Source: CAMTUW01 sp947085035 (GTDB lineage Bacteria > Actinomycetota > Coriobacteriia > Anaerosomatales > PHET01). From it: 64,000 nucleotides of DNA. Numbering within the stretch: position 1 is the first letter of the stretch; each line of letters opens with the position of its first letter. Below the pieces are notes generated by a model. The model worked only from the letters and a program-made list of their open reading frames with translations. It made no database searches and was not told where the DNA came from. Positions 42,417 through 51,818 of this stretch are shown piece by piece. The position numbers and the translations under genes are program-made. Location: NCBI GenBank assembly GCA_947085035.1, contig CAMTUW010000005.1:1-64000 (forward strand). The letters run 5' to 3'.

Positions 42417-43250
42417 ATGAGCGCCTCGATCTGGAGATGCGGCCGCTTCGCGCTTCGAACTGACGCGCCACTCGTCATGGGTGTCCTCAACACGACGCCC
42501 GACTCGTTTTCCGATGGCGGCGAGTTCGAAGACCCGGTGAGCGCCATCGTCCACGGTGAGCGTCTCGTCGCGCAGGGCGCGGCGATCCTCGACGTGGGCG
42601 GCGAGTCGACCCGGCCGGGTGCCGAGGCCATCGCGGACGCCCAGGAGCTCGCACGCGTTCGCCCCGTCGTGCTGCGCCTCTCGGCCGAAGGGGTGCCCGT
42701 GTCGGTCGACACGCGAAGTGCGCGGGTGGCCGCGGCCTGCCTCGAGGCCGGAGCGAGCATCATCAACGACGTCTCGGGCTTTCGCGACCCCGACATGGTG
42801 CGCGTCGCCGTCGACTCCGAGTGCGGTGTCGTCGTCATGCACATGGTTGGCCAGCCGGCGACGATGCAAGACGCACCCCGCTACGATGACGTTGTCGCCG
42901 AGGTGGGCGGGTTCCTGCTCGCGCAGGCCGCCACGCTCGAGGATGGGGGCGTGGCGCGCGAGCGGATCGCGATCGATCCGGGCATCGGCTTCGGCAAGAG
43001 TCTCGAGCACAATCTCGCACTTCTGCGCGGGTTGCCGGTGCTCGCTTCGCATGGGTATCCGGTACTCGTGGGGGCGTCTCGCAAGCGATTCATCGGCGAG
43101 TTGACCGGCGAGGACGAGCCAAAGCAACGATTGGGCGGGTCGCTTGCTGCCGCGCTTGAGGCCGTGCGGCTCGGTGCTTCGATCGTGCGTGTGCATGACG
43201 TCGCGGCGACGGTGCAGGCACTCGCCGTGGCCCGCGCGATCGCCCGATGA
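42417..43250 (+). CDS. folP: dihydropteroate synthase
   Basis: Predicted 277 residues from ATG 42417, 8 bases after folE. MGVLNTTPDSFSDGG is at about residue 21, GGESTRPGA near 62 and IDPGIGFGKSLEHN near 185. It joins the pterin diphosphate to p-aminobenzoate. The DHPS family core is complete. Confidence 0.96.
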   Translation: MSASIWRCGRFALRTDAPLVMGVLNTTPDSFSDGGEFEDPVSAIVHGERLVAQGAAILDVGGESTRPGAEAIADAQELARVRPVVLRLSAEGVPVSVDTRSARVAAACLEAGASIINDVSGFRDPDMVRVAVDSECGVVVMHMVGQPATMQDAPRYDDVVAEVGGFLLAQAATLEDGGVARERIAIDPGIGFGKSLEHNLALLRGLPVLASHGYPVLVGASRKRFIGELTGEDEPKQRLGGSLAAALEAVRLGASIVRVHDVAATVQALAVARAIAR

Positions 43251-43318
43251 GTCCGGTTCGCTCCTGCGGGGAATATCTGACGTGGAGAGTGCCGCCGCGA
43301 GCGAAGGAGTGACCTCCT

Positions 43319-44131
43319 GTGACCACGGCCTACATCGGAATGGGAAGCAATCTGGGCGACCGCATGGTGAATCTCACGCGTGCGCTCGCGGCGTTGGCGG
43401 GCATCCCGTCGACTCACGTCGAGAACGTCTCCAACGCCTACGAGTCAGCTCCTGCGTACGTTCATGACCAGCCGCGCTTCTTGAACGCGGTCGTCGCGGT
43501 GTCCACGGCGCTTGCCGCCGACGCGCTCCTCGAGCATCTGCTCGAACTCGAGATGACGATGGGGCGCATGTCCAGACATGACAAGGGCCCGCGCATCATC
43601 GACCTCGACCTGTTGCTCTTCGGCGACGAGGAGTGGGACTCGCCGGACCTCGTCATTCCCCATCCGGGCATCACCGAACGCGATTTCGTGCTGACACCGC
43701 TTCTCGAGATCGCGCCGCGCATGGTGCTTCCCGACGGTACGCACCTGAAGCGCTCGGCAGCGCGGGTTGGTGACGTGATCGCCGACGCGGGCCCGATTCC
43801 GGACCACGGACCCGGTGAGAGAGTCCCGATCGAGCCCACCAGCTGGGTCGAAGTGGCCGCAAGCGAGACGACGGCCGACCGTGTACTCGGCTTCGACGCC
43901 GCCTTGCAGCTCGCGAGCAGCGTGTTTCAGCAGGAGGACATCCCGTTTTCGTGGGCACCGCACGAGCCGGGTGTCGACATGGATCCATTCGGTCTTCCGA
44001 TTGTCTTTCGGCTGCTCGTGCCGGTCGACTACGAGGAGCGGGCGCGTGAGCTGATCGACGAGATCAAAGCCGCACCGCTGATCATGCTCGACGGTTCTGA
44101 GTTCCCGCTTCCAACAGATCAGGAGAAGTGA
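43319..44131 (+). CDS. folK: HPPK (folate pyrophosphokinase) with a C-terminal DUF2007-like extension
   Basis: Predicted 270 residues from GTG 43319, with AAGGAG upstream. Residues 1-160 are a standard HPPK: YIGMGSNLGDR, RFLNAVV, RIIDLDLLLFG and HPGITERDFVLTPL. Residues about 175-260 add a small alpha/beta domain (SWVEVAASET, QQEDIPFSWAPHE, VDYEERARELIDEI) similar to DUF2007 domains found as stand-alone signal-like proteins. No folB aldolase lies between folP and folK, where it often sits. The extension's role is unknown. Confidence 0.92.
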   Translation: MTTAYIGMGSNLGDRMVNLTRALAALAGIPSTHVENVSNAYESAPAYVHDQPRFLNAVVAVSTALAADALLEHLLELEMTMGRMSRHDKGPRIIDLDLLLFGDEEWDSPDLVIPHPGITERDFVLTPLLEIAPRMVLPDGTHLKRSAARVGDVIADAGPIPDHGPGERVPIEPTSWVEVAASETTADRVLGFDAALQLASSVFQQEDIPFSWAPHEPGVDMDPFGLPIVFRLLVPVDYEERARELIDEIKAAPLIMLDGSEFPLPTDQEK

Positions 44132-44187
44132 TCGCCGGGGTGATCGCCGGGGGCTCGAGGACGCGGTCGACCTCGTGGAACCGGTGA

Positions 44188-44193
44188 TATACT
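44188..44193 (+). promoter_or_regulatory. putative -10 box for the pan-nad operon
   Basis: TATACT lies 75 bases before panB, with a GTCGAC-type -35 about 16 bases upstream. It fits a new transcript starting at panB after folK. Confidence 0.35.
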
Positions 44194-44267
44194 CGCACTC
44201 CCTTGTCGGAGGGTCGCGTGGACCCGCATCCTGTGGGCTGCGACGACGGACCGTGAAAGGAGGCGCC

Positions 44268-45161
44268 ATGAGCGCCCAGATTCCCCCCCAGCGCGGTCCC
44301 CGCGTGACCGCGAAGTCGCTGTGTGCGCTGAAGGCGTCGAGCAGGCCGATCGTCATGATCACGGCCTACGATTTCGCGAGCGCCCGATTGGTCGAGCACG
44401 CTGGCATCGATGCGATCCTCGTGGGCGACTCGTTGGGGATGACCGTACTCGGTCACGAAAGCACGCTCCCCGTCACACTCGACGACATGCTTCGGGCGAC
44501 CACGGCGGTCTCGCGCGCATGCGAGCGCGTCTTGGTCGTGGCCGACATGCCGTTCATGAGCTACCAGGTCTCATACGAGGAGGGCATGCGCAACGCCGGT
44601 CGCATGATCGCCGCAGGCGGCGCACACGCGGTCAAGCTCGAGGGTGCGACGTCGTTGACGCTCGCGCTGGTACGCGGCCTGTCCGAGGCCGGCGTTCCGG
44701 TGATGGGCCACGTGGGGCTCACGCCCCAGTCCGTGCACGCCTTGGGCGGCTACCGACTGCAGGCCACCGACGAGACCGCTGCGGCGAAGCTCCTCTCGGA
44801 CTGCTTGGCGCTTGAGGCCGCCGGTGCGTTCGCCGTCGTACTCGAGTGCATCCCCGCCGAGCTCGCCGAGCGCGTGACAGCGCTCCTTTCGGTGCCCACG
44901 ATCGGCATCGGCGCGGGCGTGGGCTGCGACGGCCAGGTGCAGGTCTTCCACGACCTTCTGGGTCTTTCCGAGCGTCAACCGCGCCACGCCGCGCGCTACG
45001 TCGACCTTTCGGCCGCGATCGTCAATGCCGTCGAAACATACGCCGCCGACGTGCGCGCAGGTGCGTTTCCCACCGAACAGCAGACCACCCACGCAGACGT
45101 CGCGATGGTGACGGCCGCCCTCGAAGCGGTTGGCCGCAGCGATTCGGGAGCGCACACGTGA
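44268..45161 (+). CDS. panB: ketopantoate hydroxymethyltransferase
   Basis: Predicted 297 residues from ATG 44268, with GAAAGGAGG upstream. Metal- and substrate-binding motifs include VGDSLGM, VKLEGA, GHVGLTPQSV and GIGAG. It makes ketopantoate from alpha-ketoisovalerate using methylene-tetrahydrofolate, linking the folate genes before it to pantothenate. The first step of the pan pathway; panC follows with a 4-base overlap. Confidence 0.96.
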   Translation: MSAQIPPQRGPRVTAKSLCALKASSRPIVMITAYDFASARLVEHAGIDAILVGDSLGMTVLGHESTLPVTLDDMLRATTAVSRACERVLVVADMPFMSYQVSYEEGMRNAGRMIAAGGAHAVKLEGATSLTLALVRGLSEAGVPVMGHVGLTPQSVHALGGYRLQATDETAAAKLLSDCLALEAAGAFAVVLECIPAELAERVTALLSVPTIGIGAGVGCDGQVQVFHDLLGLSERQPRHAARYVDLSAAIVNAVETYAADVRAGAFPTEQQTTHADVAMVTAALEAVGRSDSGAHT

Positions 45162-46018
45162 TCGAGCGCATCGCGAGTAAGCTCGAGGTGCGTGCGGCGC
45201 TTGCCGAGGCGCGCCGCGAGGGGAAGAGCATCGGCTTCGTGCCCACGATGGGAGCCTTGCACAGGGGGCACCTCTCGCTCGTCGAGGCCGCGCGCGCCCG
45301 AACCGACATCGTGGTGGCCTCGATCTTCGTGAACCCCACGCAGTTCGCCCCCGGCGAGGATTTCGATACCTACCCGCGCCGAATCGATGAGGATATCGTG
45401 GTTCTCGGCGCAGAGGGCGTGCACCTGGTCTTCACTCCGAGCGATGCCGAGATGTACGGCGACGGGCCGCTCGTCACCGTCGACCCCGGTCCGTTCGCGA
45501 ATCGGTGGGAGGGGATGGTGCGTCCCGGCCATTTCCGAGGGGTGGCCACGGTCGTCGCCAAGCTTCTCGGCATCATCGCACCCGATATCGCCTTCTTCGG
45601 CGAGAAGGACTACCAGCAGCTCCAGATCGTGAAGCGGCTCGCGTCCGACCTCGACATGGGCTGCTCGGTCGTGGGTTGTCCGACCGTGCGCGACGCAGAC
45701 GATCTCGCGCTTTCGAGTCGCAACGCTTGCTTGGATCGTGGTCAGCGCGAGGTCGCGCTGGCGCTGCCTGCCGCGCTCGCCGCAGCCGAGGAGCGACTCG
45801 CGTGGGGCGAGCGTGATGGTGCCGCGCTCGAGGATGCGATGCGCACCGCCGTCGTACGGGTGGCCGGAGATGCCGTGGCGCTCGATTACGCCGCGGTCGT
45901 CGATGCCGTGACGCTCGAGCCGCTGGCGCACGTCTCGCACGAGGCCCGCGCCATCATCGCCGGACGGGTGGGCTCGACTCGCCTGATCGATAACTGCGCC
46001 CTCGTGGTGAAGGAGTAG
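45158..46018 (+). CDS. panC: pantothenate synthetase
   Basis: Predicted 286 residues from GTG 45158, overlapping panB (GTGA). The HIGH-like HRGHLSL and KMSKS-like regions, FVPTMGALH, FVNPTQF, FFGEKDYQQL and LALSSRN are all present. It joins pantoate and beta-alanine. No panD or panE is seen nearby, so beta-alanine and ketopantoate reduction must come from elsewhere. Confidence 0.97.
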   Translation: MIERIASKLEVRAALAEARREGKSIGFVPTMGALHRGHLSLVEAARARTDIVVASIFVNPTQFAPGEDFDTYPRRIDEDIVVLGAEGVHLVFTPSDAEMYGDGPLVTVDPGPFANRWEGMVRPGHFRGVATVVAKLLGIIAPDIAFFGEKDYQQLQIVKRLASDLDMGCSVVGCPTVRDADDLALSSRNACLDRGQREVALALPAALAAAEERLAWGERDGAALEDAMRTAVVRVAGDAVALDYAAVVDAVTLEPLAHVSHEARAIIAGRVGSTRLIDNCALVVKE

Positions 46019-46025
46019 CCCGAAG

Positions 46026-46949
46026 ATGCCCGACGCAGCGACGATCGCCGCCCTCACTTCCGAGATCCGCACGCTCGCGGCTCAGCGCGACGCGGTGGTG
46101 ATCGCCCACAACTACCAGCGCGCCGAGGTCCAAGACGCCGCAGACTTCACTGGGGACTCGTTGGGGCTCTCGCGAGAAGCCGCCGCCACGGACGCCTCGA
46201 CGATCGTCTTCGCGGGCGTGCACTTCATGGCCGAGACCGCGAAGATTCTCGCCCCGGACAAGCGCGTGCTGCTGCCTGAGCCGCGCGCGGGATGCCCCAT
46301 GGCCGACATGATCACCGGAGAGGGGCTGCGCGCGTGGAAGGCGGAGCACCCCGGCGTGCCGGTCGTGACGTATGTGAACTCCTCGGCAGAGGTCAAGGCC
46401 GAAAGCGACGTCTGCGTCACGAGCGCGAACGCCGTCGCGGTCGTCCGTGCGCTGGGCGCCGCGCGCATCCTCTTCGCCCCGGACCGCAATCTGGGCTCGT
46501 GGGTCGCGCGGTCGCTTCCCGGCGTCGAGGTGCTGCTGTGGGAGGGCTGGTGCCCCACGCACGACGACGTCACGCCCGCGCAGGTCCTGGCCGCTCGCGA
46601 GGCGCACCCTGAGGCACGGGTGATGGCGCACCCCGAGTGTCGGCCCGAGGTCGTCGACCTGGCCGACGCGGTGCTCTCGACCTCGCAGATGCTCGCGTTC
46701 GCCGCGAACGACCCGGCGTCGTCGTTCGTCGTCGTCACCGAGACGGGACTCATCCACGCGCTGGCCAAAGCTGCTCCCGGCAAGGAGTTCTTCGAACTCT
46801 CGCCCACGATGCTTTGCCCCAACATGAAGGTCACGACGCTTGCGAAGGTCCGCGACGCGCTGCTGCACGATCAGCATGAGGTCGTGGTCCCTGAATCGGT
46901 CGCGCTCAGAGCGCGTGCCGCCGTCGAGCGGATGGTTGCGATTGGCTGA
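46026..46949 (+). CDS. nadA: quinolinate synthase
   Basis: Predicted 307 residues from ATG 46026. The three [4Fe-4S] ligands Cys90, Cys176 and Cys264 match NadA; AHNYQ and TGDSLGLSR line the active site. It condenses iminoaspartate and DHAP to quinolinate. Overlaps nadB by 8 bases. Confidence 0.96.
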   Translation: MPDAATIAALTSEIRTLAAQRDAVVIAHNYQRAEVQDAADFTGDSLGLSREAAATDASTIVFAGVHFMAETAKILAPDKRVLLPEPRAGCPMADMITGEGLRAWKAEHPGVPVVTYVNSSAEVKAESDVCVTSANAVAVVRALGAARILFAPDRNLGSWVARSLPGVEVLLWEGWCPTHDDVTPAQVLAAREAHPEARVMAHPECRPEVVDLADAVLSTSQMLAFAANDPASSFVVVTETGLIHALAKAAPGKEFFELSPTMLCPNMKVTTLAKVRDALLHDQHEVVVPESVALRARAAVERMVAIG

Positions 46950-48576
46950 CGCGCTCACTTTCGGCTCGCGGTTTCTGTTGCCCGAGGCGCGCGAGGCCCG
47001 GGTGTCGCACTCGGACGTGCTGGTGGTCGGCTCGGGAATCGCGGGGCTCACGGCCGCGCTTCACTGCTCCCGGGAGCACTCGGTCACACTCGTCACAAAG
47101 GCCGGCGTCAGCGAGTCGAATACCTGGTACGCCCAGGGCGGCATAGCGGGCGCGGTCGGCGAGACGGACTCCATCGAGCTTCACGTTGCCGACACGCTGC
47201 TCGTTGGTCAGGGGCTGTGCGACGAGGCGGTGGTCCGCGCGGTCGTTGGCGAGGCGCCCGAGGCGCTCGAGTCGCTCCTGGGATTCGGGGTGCGCTTCGA
47301 TGTCGCCGAGCGAGGAGGCGTGGCGCTCGCGCTGGAAGGCGGCCACTCGCTGCCGCGCGTGCTGCATTTCGGTGATCGCACCGGTGCTGCGATCCAGCAG
47401 GCGCTGACCGACACGCTGCTCACGCGCTCGCGCGTGCCGGTGGTCGAGCACAGCTTCCTCGTCGATCTGCTCACCGACGAGTCGGGCCGATGCACGGGAG
47501 CGTTGTTCGTGAACGCCAAGACCGGTGAGGCCGAAACACGACTGGCCGACGCGGTCGTGCTGGCCACCGGCGGCGCGGGTCAGGTGTTCAGGGTGACGAC
47601 GAACCCGGACATCGCCACCGGTGACGGTATCGCCGCCGGATGGCGTGCCGGTGCGCGCGTCACCGATCTCGAGTTCGTGCAGTTTCACCCGACGGCGCTC
47701 GATCACGATGCGGCGCCGCGCTTCCTCGTGAGCGAGGCGCTTCGGGGCGAGGGCGCGTACCTGCTCGACTGCGACGGGGAGCGCTTCATGCTTCAGGCCC
47801 ACCCGCTCGCGGAACTCGCCCCGCGCGATGTCGTGAGCCGCGAGATCGAGCGGGTGATGGCCCGCTGTGGGCGCGCCAACGTGTCACTCGACGCTCGTCA
47901 CCTGGGTGAGCCCACGCTGCGCGCGCGGTTCCCGAACATCTGGCGCGCATGCGTTGAGGCCGGTTATGACCTGGCACGCGACCTCGTTCCCGTGGCTCCT
48001 GCCGCCCACTACTTCGTGGGCGGGCTTGTCGTCGACGTGGACGGCCGCACCAGTGTGCCGGGGCTCTTCGCGACCGGCGAGGTCGCGGCGAGCGGCCTTC
48101 ACGGCGCGAACCGTCTGGCGTCGAACTCGCTTCTCGAGGGGCTCGTCTTCTCGCGCAGGATCGCGCGGGTGCTTCGCGCGGGTGCACCCGCAAGAGTCGG
48201 CGAGGGCGCTCCCGCACAGGGTGGTCCGGCACCGGGTGACTCCACGATCGACGTCGGCACCGCTCGTGGGCAGCTGCAAGACATCGCAGCCGAGGGGCTC
48301 GGCATGAGCCGGACCCGAGAAGGTCTCGACCGGGCGGCGGAGCGTATCGCGAGGCTGGCGGCGTGCGCGCCACCACCCGGCGCCATCGCAGAGTGCGAGC
48401 TCAGAAACCTGCTCACCGTGGCCGGACTCATCGCCGCCGCCGCGACGCTGCGGACCGAGTCGCGGGGCTGTCACGCGCGCCTCGATCACCCCCAGCGAGA
48501 CGATACGGCGTGGCTCGGACATACTGTGTTCCGGCGTGGCGACGAGCCCCGCTTCGAGCCGAGTCCCAACCGGTAG
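46942..48576 (+). CDS. nadB: L-aspartate oxidase
   Basis: Predicted 544 residues from TTG 46942, overlapping nadA; GTG 47002 is an alternative that begins right before the FAD motif. The FAD-binding VVGSGIAGLTAAL, NTWYAQGG, HPTAL and the closing ASGLHGANRLASNSLLEGL are typical. It oxidises aspartate to iminoaspartate for NadA, using fumarate or oxygen. The C-terminal helical domain is complete. Confidence 0.94.
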   Translation: MADALTFGSRFLLPEAREARVSHSDVLVVGSGIAGLTAALHCSREHSVTLVTKAGVSESNTWYAQGGIAGAVGETDSIELHVADTLLVGQGLCDEAVVRAVVGEAPEALESLLGFGVRFDVAERGGVALALEGGHSLPRVLHFGDRTGAAIQQALTDTLLTRSRVPVVEHSFLVDLLTDESGRCTGALFVNAKTGEAETRLADAVVLATGGAGQVFRVTTNPDIATGDGIAAGWRAGARVTDLEFVQFHPTALDHDAAPRFLVSEALRGEGAYLLDCDGERFMLQAHPLAELAPRDVVSREIERVMARCGRANVSLDARHLGEPTLRARFPNIWRACVEAGYDLARDLVPVAPAAHYFVGGLVVDVDGRTSVPGLFATGEVAASGLHGANRLASNSLLEGLVFSRRIARVLRAGAPARVGEGAPAQGGPAPGDSTIDVGTARGQLQDIAAEGLGMSRTREGLDRAAERIARLAACAPPPGAIAECELRNLLTVAGLIAAAATLRTESRGCHARLDHPQRDDTAWLGHTVFRRGDEPRFEPSPNR

Positions 48577-48587
48577 GAGGAGTGGCC

Positions 48588-49499
48588 GTGTACGTGCTTC
48601 CCGACATCACCCGCATCGTCGCGGCCGCGCTCGCCGAGGACCTGGGCGTCGATCCGGGACGTCTGCTCGGTGAGCAGCCGGGTTCGGTCGATATCCTCAC
48701 CCGCGATGTGACCACGTCGTCGGTCGTCGGGCCCGATTCCGTCTTTCGCGGCTCCCTGGTGGCGAGAGAGCGCTGCGTCGTGGCTGGTCTGCCGGTCGCG
48801 GCCGCGGTCTTCGAGATGCTCTCAGTGGCGGCCGGGCTCTTCGAGCCCGTGGACGTGTTCCCGCTCGTCGCCGAGGGCTCTTGCGTGGAGCCCGGTACCG
48901 CGGTCGCCGAGGTCGAGGGTCTCTCGTCGGTGGTGCTCGGCGCCGAACGCACCGCACTCGACTTCCTGATGGTGCTTTCCGGGATCGCAACGCGGACCGC
49001 GACGTGGGTCGAGGCCGCAGGCGACACGCTCGTGGTCTGCGATACGCGAAAGACCATGCCGGGCCTGCGCGAGCTGGCGAAATACGCCGTGCGCGTCGGA
49101 GGCGGCACGAACCATCGAGCCGGGCTCTGGGACATGGTGCTCGTCAAGGACAACCACCTGCGCCACGCATCGGTCACCGAAGCGGTGTCACGGGCACGTG
49201 ATGCCCACCCGGGCCTGATCATCCAGGCCGAAGCCGACACGCTCGAGGCCGCGCTTGAAGCGGTCGAGGCGGGCGCTGACATGGTGCTGCTCGACAACAT
49301 GGACGACGCGACGCTCACGCGAGTGGTCTCAGCATGCCGCGAGACGGCGACCCGTCGCGGGCGCCCCGTGGTCATCGAGGCGTCGGGAAACATCACGCTG
49401 AGGCGCCTGCCCGGTCTGCGCGCCACAGGCGTGAACAGGGTATCCTCCTCTGCATTGACGTTCGCTCCACCGGTTGATTTCGCGTTGGACGAGGCGTAG
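48588..49499 (+). CDS. nadC: nicotinate-nucleotide pyrophosphorylase (quinolinate phosphoribosyltransferase)
   Basis: Predicted 303 residues from GTG 48588, with TAGGAGG 5-7 bases upstream. DTRKTMPGLR, GGGTNHR, VKDNH and EASGNI mark the active site. Completes de novo NAD synthesis after nadA and nadB. Confidence 0.96.
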   Translation: MYVLPDITRIVAAALAEDLGVDPGRLLGEQPGSVDILTRDVTTSSVVGPDSVFRGSLVARERCVVAGLPVAAAVFEMLSVAAGLFEPVDVFPLVAEGSCVEPGTAVAEVEGLSSVVLGAERTALDFLMVLSGIATRTATWVEAAGDTLVVCDTRKTMPGLRELAKYAVRVGGGTNHRAGLWDMVLVKDNHLRHASVTEAVSRARDAHPGLIIQAEADTLEAALEAVEAGADMVLLDNMDDATLTRVVSACRETATRRGRPVVIEASGNITLRRLPGLRATGVNRVSSSALTFAPPVDFALDEA

Positions 49500-49534
49500 G
49501 ACCGTTCATTCTCGATGACTCGGAGGTTTCATAC

Positions 49535-50224
49535 GTGGTACCGCAGATCGGCGTACCGGCCGTTGACTGGTTCTTGAATCTCCTCGATGCGTGGGGTTAT
49601 CTGATCGTCCTCGGCTTCACCATCCTCGAGAACCTCTTCATCATCGGTTCGTTCACGCCCGGCGAGACGTTCGTGATCGCTGCGGCGTTCGTCTCGAACA
49701 GCGGTAGCCTCAGCCTGCCGCTCGTCTGGGTGTCCTCGTTCATCGGTACGATGATCGGCAGCAACGCCACCTATCTTCTGGGCCGACGTGCTGGCCTGCC
49801 CCGGGTTCACCGGCTCGTTGAGCGGCTGGCCGCAACGCGCATCGGGCGCCTGCTCAAGATCGACCCCGCAGTGCTCGACGAGGTGGAGGAGCACTTCGCC
49901 ACGGACGGCTCGAAGGCCGTCTTCTTCTCGCGGTTCGCGGTCGGTGCGAAGAACTTCGTGCCGGCGGTGGCCGGAGCGGTGCGCATGCCGGTGTTCTGGT
50001 TCGAGTTCCACACGATCTTCAGCGCTATCGTCTACGGCAGCCTCATGTGTTTCATCGGCTGGCTTCTCGGCGAGAACATCGAGCTTGCGCTGCGAGTCGC
50101 TGGAAGCATCGGCTGGGTGGGACTCTTCGTGATGCTCGCCGTTGGCACATTCCTCGTGGTGGGGCGCAGGCGCTACAAAGCGCGCAAGGCGGCGCTCGGC
50201 GAGAATGACGAGGGCATGCGGTGA
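49535..50224 (+). CDS. DedA-family membrane protein
   Basis: Predicted 229 residues from GTG 49535. Four to five hydrophobic helices with the DedA signature: ENLFIIGSFTPGETF near residue 32, SFIGTMIGSNATYLLGR and FFSRFAVGAKNFVPAVAG. DedA proteins act as flippases for undecaprenyl phosphate or phospholipids. It overlaps birA by 4 bases. Confidence 0.92.
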   Translation: MVPQIGVPAVDWFLNLLDAWGYLIVLGFTILENLFIIGSFTPGETFVIAAAFVSNSGSLSLPLVWVSSFIGTMIGSNATYLLGRRAGLPRVHRLVERLAATRIGRLLKIDPAVLDEVEEHFATDGSKAVFFSRFAVGAKNFVPAVAGAVRMPVFWFEFHTIFSAIVYGSLMCFIGWLLGENIELALRVAGSIGWVGLFVMLAVGTFLVVGRRRYKARKAALGENDEGMR

Positions 50225-51180
50225 GCACGCGCGAGCGGGTCTTGCGCGCATTGCTCGATTCGGGCGCTGCGGGCTTGAGCGGGGAGACGCTCGCTCGTGA
50301 GCTCGGCGTCAGTCGTGTCGCGGTGGGCAAGCACGTCGCCGCGCTGCGAGAGCAGGGCTACGTCATCGAGGCTTCACCGGCCGTCGGCTATCGCCTCGTT
50401 GAGATCCCTGACCTCGCGTTGCCGCTTGAGATCGCGCGACGCGTGAGCGATCCGTTCTGGAGCCGCTTCGAGGGCGGGATGGTCACCGTTTCGACGAACG
50501 AGGACGCGCGAGGACTCGCGCGCGCAGGTGCCGCCGAGGGCACAGTCGTCGTGGCTGCTCGGCAGACCGGCGGGCGTGGGCGGCTCGGTCGCACGTGGGT
50601 GTCTCCCGAGGGAGGTGCGTACGTCTCGGTGGTTCTCAGGCCCTGCGTGGCTCCCGCCGAGCTGGGTGCGCTCGCGCTGGTGGTCGGGCTGGGCATCGCG
50701 CGCGGGCTTGAGTCGCTGGGAGTTCGCCCCCGGCTGAAGTGGCCGAACGACCTGTCGATGGGCGGCGGCAAACTCGCGGGGGTGCTCCTCGAGATGGCGG
50801 CCGAGGGCGATCGGGTCGAGTGGGTCGTGGCCGGCTTCGGCGTGAACGTTCGCCGTTCGCCTGATGCGCCGTCCGGCGCCGCCTACGTGGACGACATGGT
50901 TCCCGGCGTGGGCGTGGCACGCGTTGCCGCCGCCGCGCTCGACGGAGTCGCCAGCTCCTATCTCGAGTGGCGCACGACCGGCTTCGCCGCGCTGCTCGAC
51001 GCCTACGAGGAGCGCTCGGCTCTTAACGGCGAGCGGGTCGTCGTGCGAGACGCCACCGGGGTGACCCGCGCCGAGGGCACCGTCGAGGGTGTCGATCGTG
51101 AGGGCCGGCTGCTCGTGCGGTCGGGCGAGAGCATCGTGCCCGTGGCATCCGGCGAGGTCACGCTGCGCGAATCTTCTTGA
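50221..51180 (+). CDS. birA: bifunctional biotin-protein ligase/biotin operon repressor
   Basis: Predicted 319 residues from GTG 50221 (GTGA overlap with dedA). An N-terminal helix-turn-helix (about 5-55; SGETLARELGVSRVAVGKHV) precedes the ligase core: GGRGRLGRTW (about 116-125), KWPNDL and GKLAGVL, then the C-terminal SH3-like domain (EGTVEGVD). The HTH makes it a class II BirA that can repress; a matching operator lies before bioY. Attaches biotin to carboxylases. Confidence 0.96.
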   Translation: MSTRERVLRALLDSGAAGLSGETLARELGVSRVAVGKHVAALREQGYVIEASPAVGYRLVEIPDLALPLEIARRVSDPFWSRFEGGMVTVSTNEDARGLARAGAAEGTVVVAARQTGGRGRLGRTWVSPEGGAYVSVVLRPCVAPAELGALALVVGLGIARGLESLGVRPRLKWPNDLSMGGGKLAGVLLEMAAEGDRVEWVVAGFGVNVRRSPDAPSGAAYVDDMVPGVGVARVAAAALDGVASSYLEWRTTGFAALLDAYEERSALNGERVVVRDATGVTRAEGTVEGVDREGRLLVRSGESIVPVASGEVTLRESS

Positions 51181-51201
51181 CGCACGTGGGGGACTCCCTT
51201 A

Positions 51202-51233
51202 TTGTAAACCGCTCCATAACGAGTGGTTAACGA
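51202..51233. promoter_or_regulatory. BirA operator upstream of bioY
   Basis: TTGTAAACC (51202-51210), 14 bases, then GGTTAACGA (51225-51233) match the BirA consensus (TTGT-A/T-AACC, a spacer of about 14-16 bases, inverted copy). It ends 11 bases before the bioY ATG, so binding would block transcription or initiation. Confidence 0.85.
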
Positions 51234-51244
51234 AGGGAACTCCC

Positions 51245-51811
51245 ATGCAGGAGATGTTTACGTCGAGGTCACGTGTACGTGACATGGTGACAGCCGCTCT
51301 GCTGGCCGCGATGATCGCGGGTACGGCATGGATCAACATCCAGATCGGGCCGGTTCCGTTCACGCTGCAGACGACGTTCGTGCTGCTTGCGGGGCTCTTG
51401 CTCCGTCCGGGCTGGGCGGCCGCTTCCATGGGGATCTACCTGCTGCTCGGAGCCGTCGGGCTGCCCGTGTTCGCGGGCGGGCAGGGCGGGTTCCAGGCGC
51501 TTCTCGGACCGACCGGAGGTTTCCTGCTCGCCTTTCCGGTTGCGGCGTGGGTGCTCTCGATGGTCAGAAGCCTCGCCGATCGCGCCGCATGGTCGGGCCG
51601 TGTCCGGCTCGCCGCTGACATCGCCGGCGTGATCGCGGCCGAGGTGGTCATCTACGCCGTGGGCGTGCCGTGGCTCATGGCCTCGTTGGGCATGGACATC
51701 TCCAAAGCGCTCGCCGTAGCGATGCTGCCGTTCCTGATCCCGGACGCCGTCAAGGCGATCATCGCGCTTGTCGTGGTCAGCGCGGTGCGACGCGTGCGGA
51801 TCCAGGGGTAG
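51245..51811 (+). CDS. bioY: biotin ECF transporter S component BioY
   Basis: Predicted 188 residues from ATG 51245. About six helices; GPVPFTLQTTFVLLAGLLL and GLPVFAGGQGGFQALLGPTGG are the BioY signature that binds biotin. It works with an ECF energising module not seen in the window. Directly downstream of a BirA operator, so repressed when biotin is plentiful. Confidence 0.96.
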   Translation: MQEMFTSRSRVRDMVTAALLAAMIAGTAWINIQIGPVPFTLQTTFVLLAGLLLRPGWAAASMGIYLLLGAVGLPVFAGGQGGFQALLGPTGGFLLAFPVAAWVLSMVRSLADRAAWSGRVRLAADIAGVIAAEVVIYAVGVPWLMASLGMDISKALAVAMLPFLIPDAVKAIIALVVVSAVRRVRIQG

Positions 51812-51818
51812 TAAGGCT

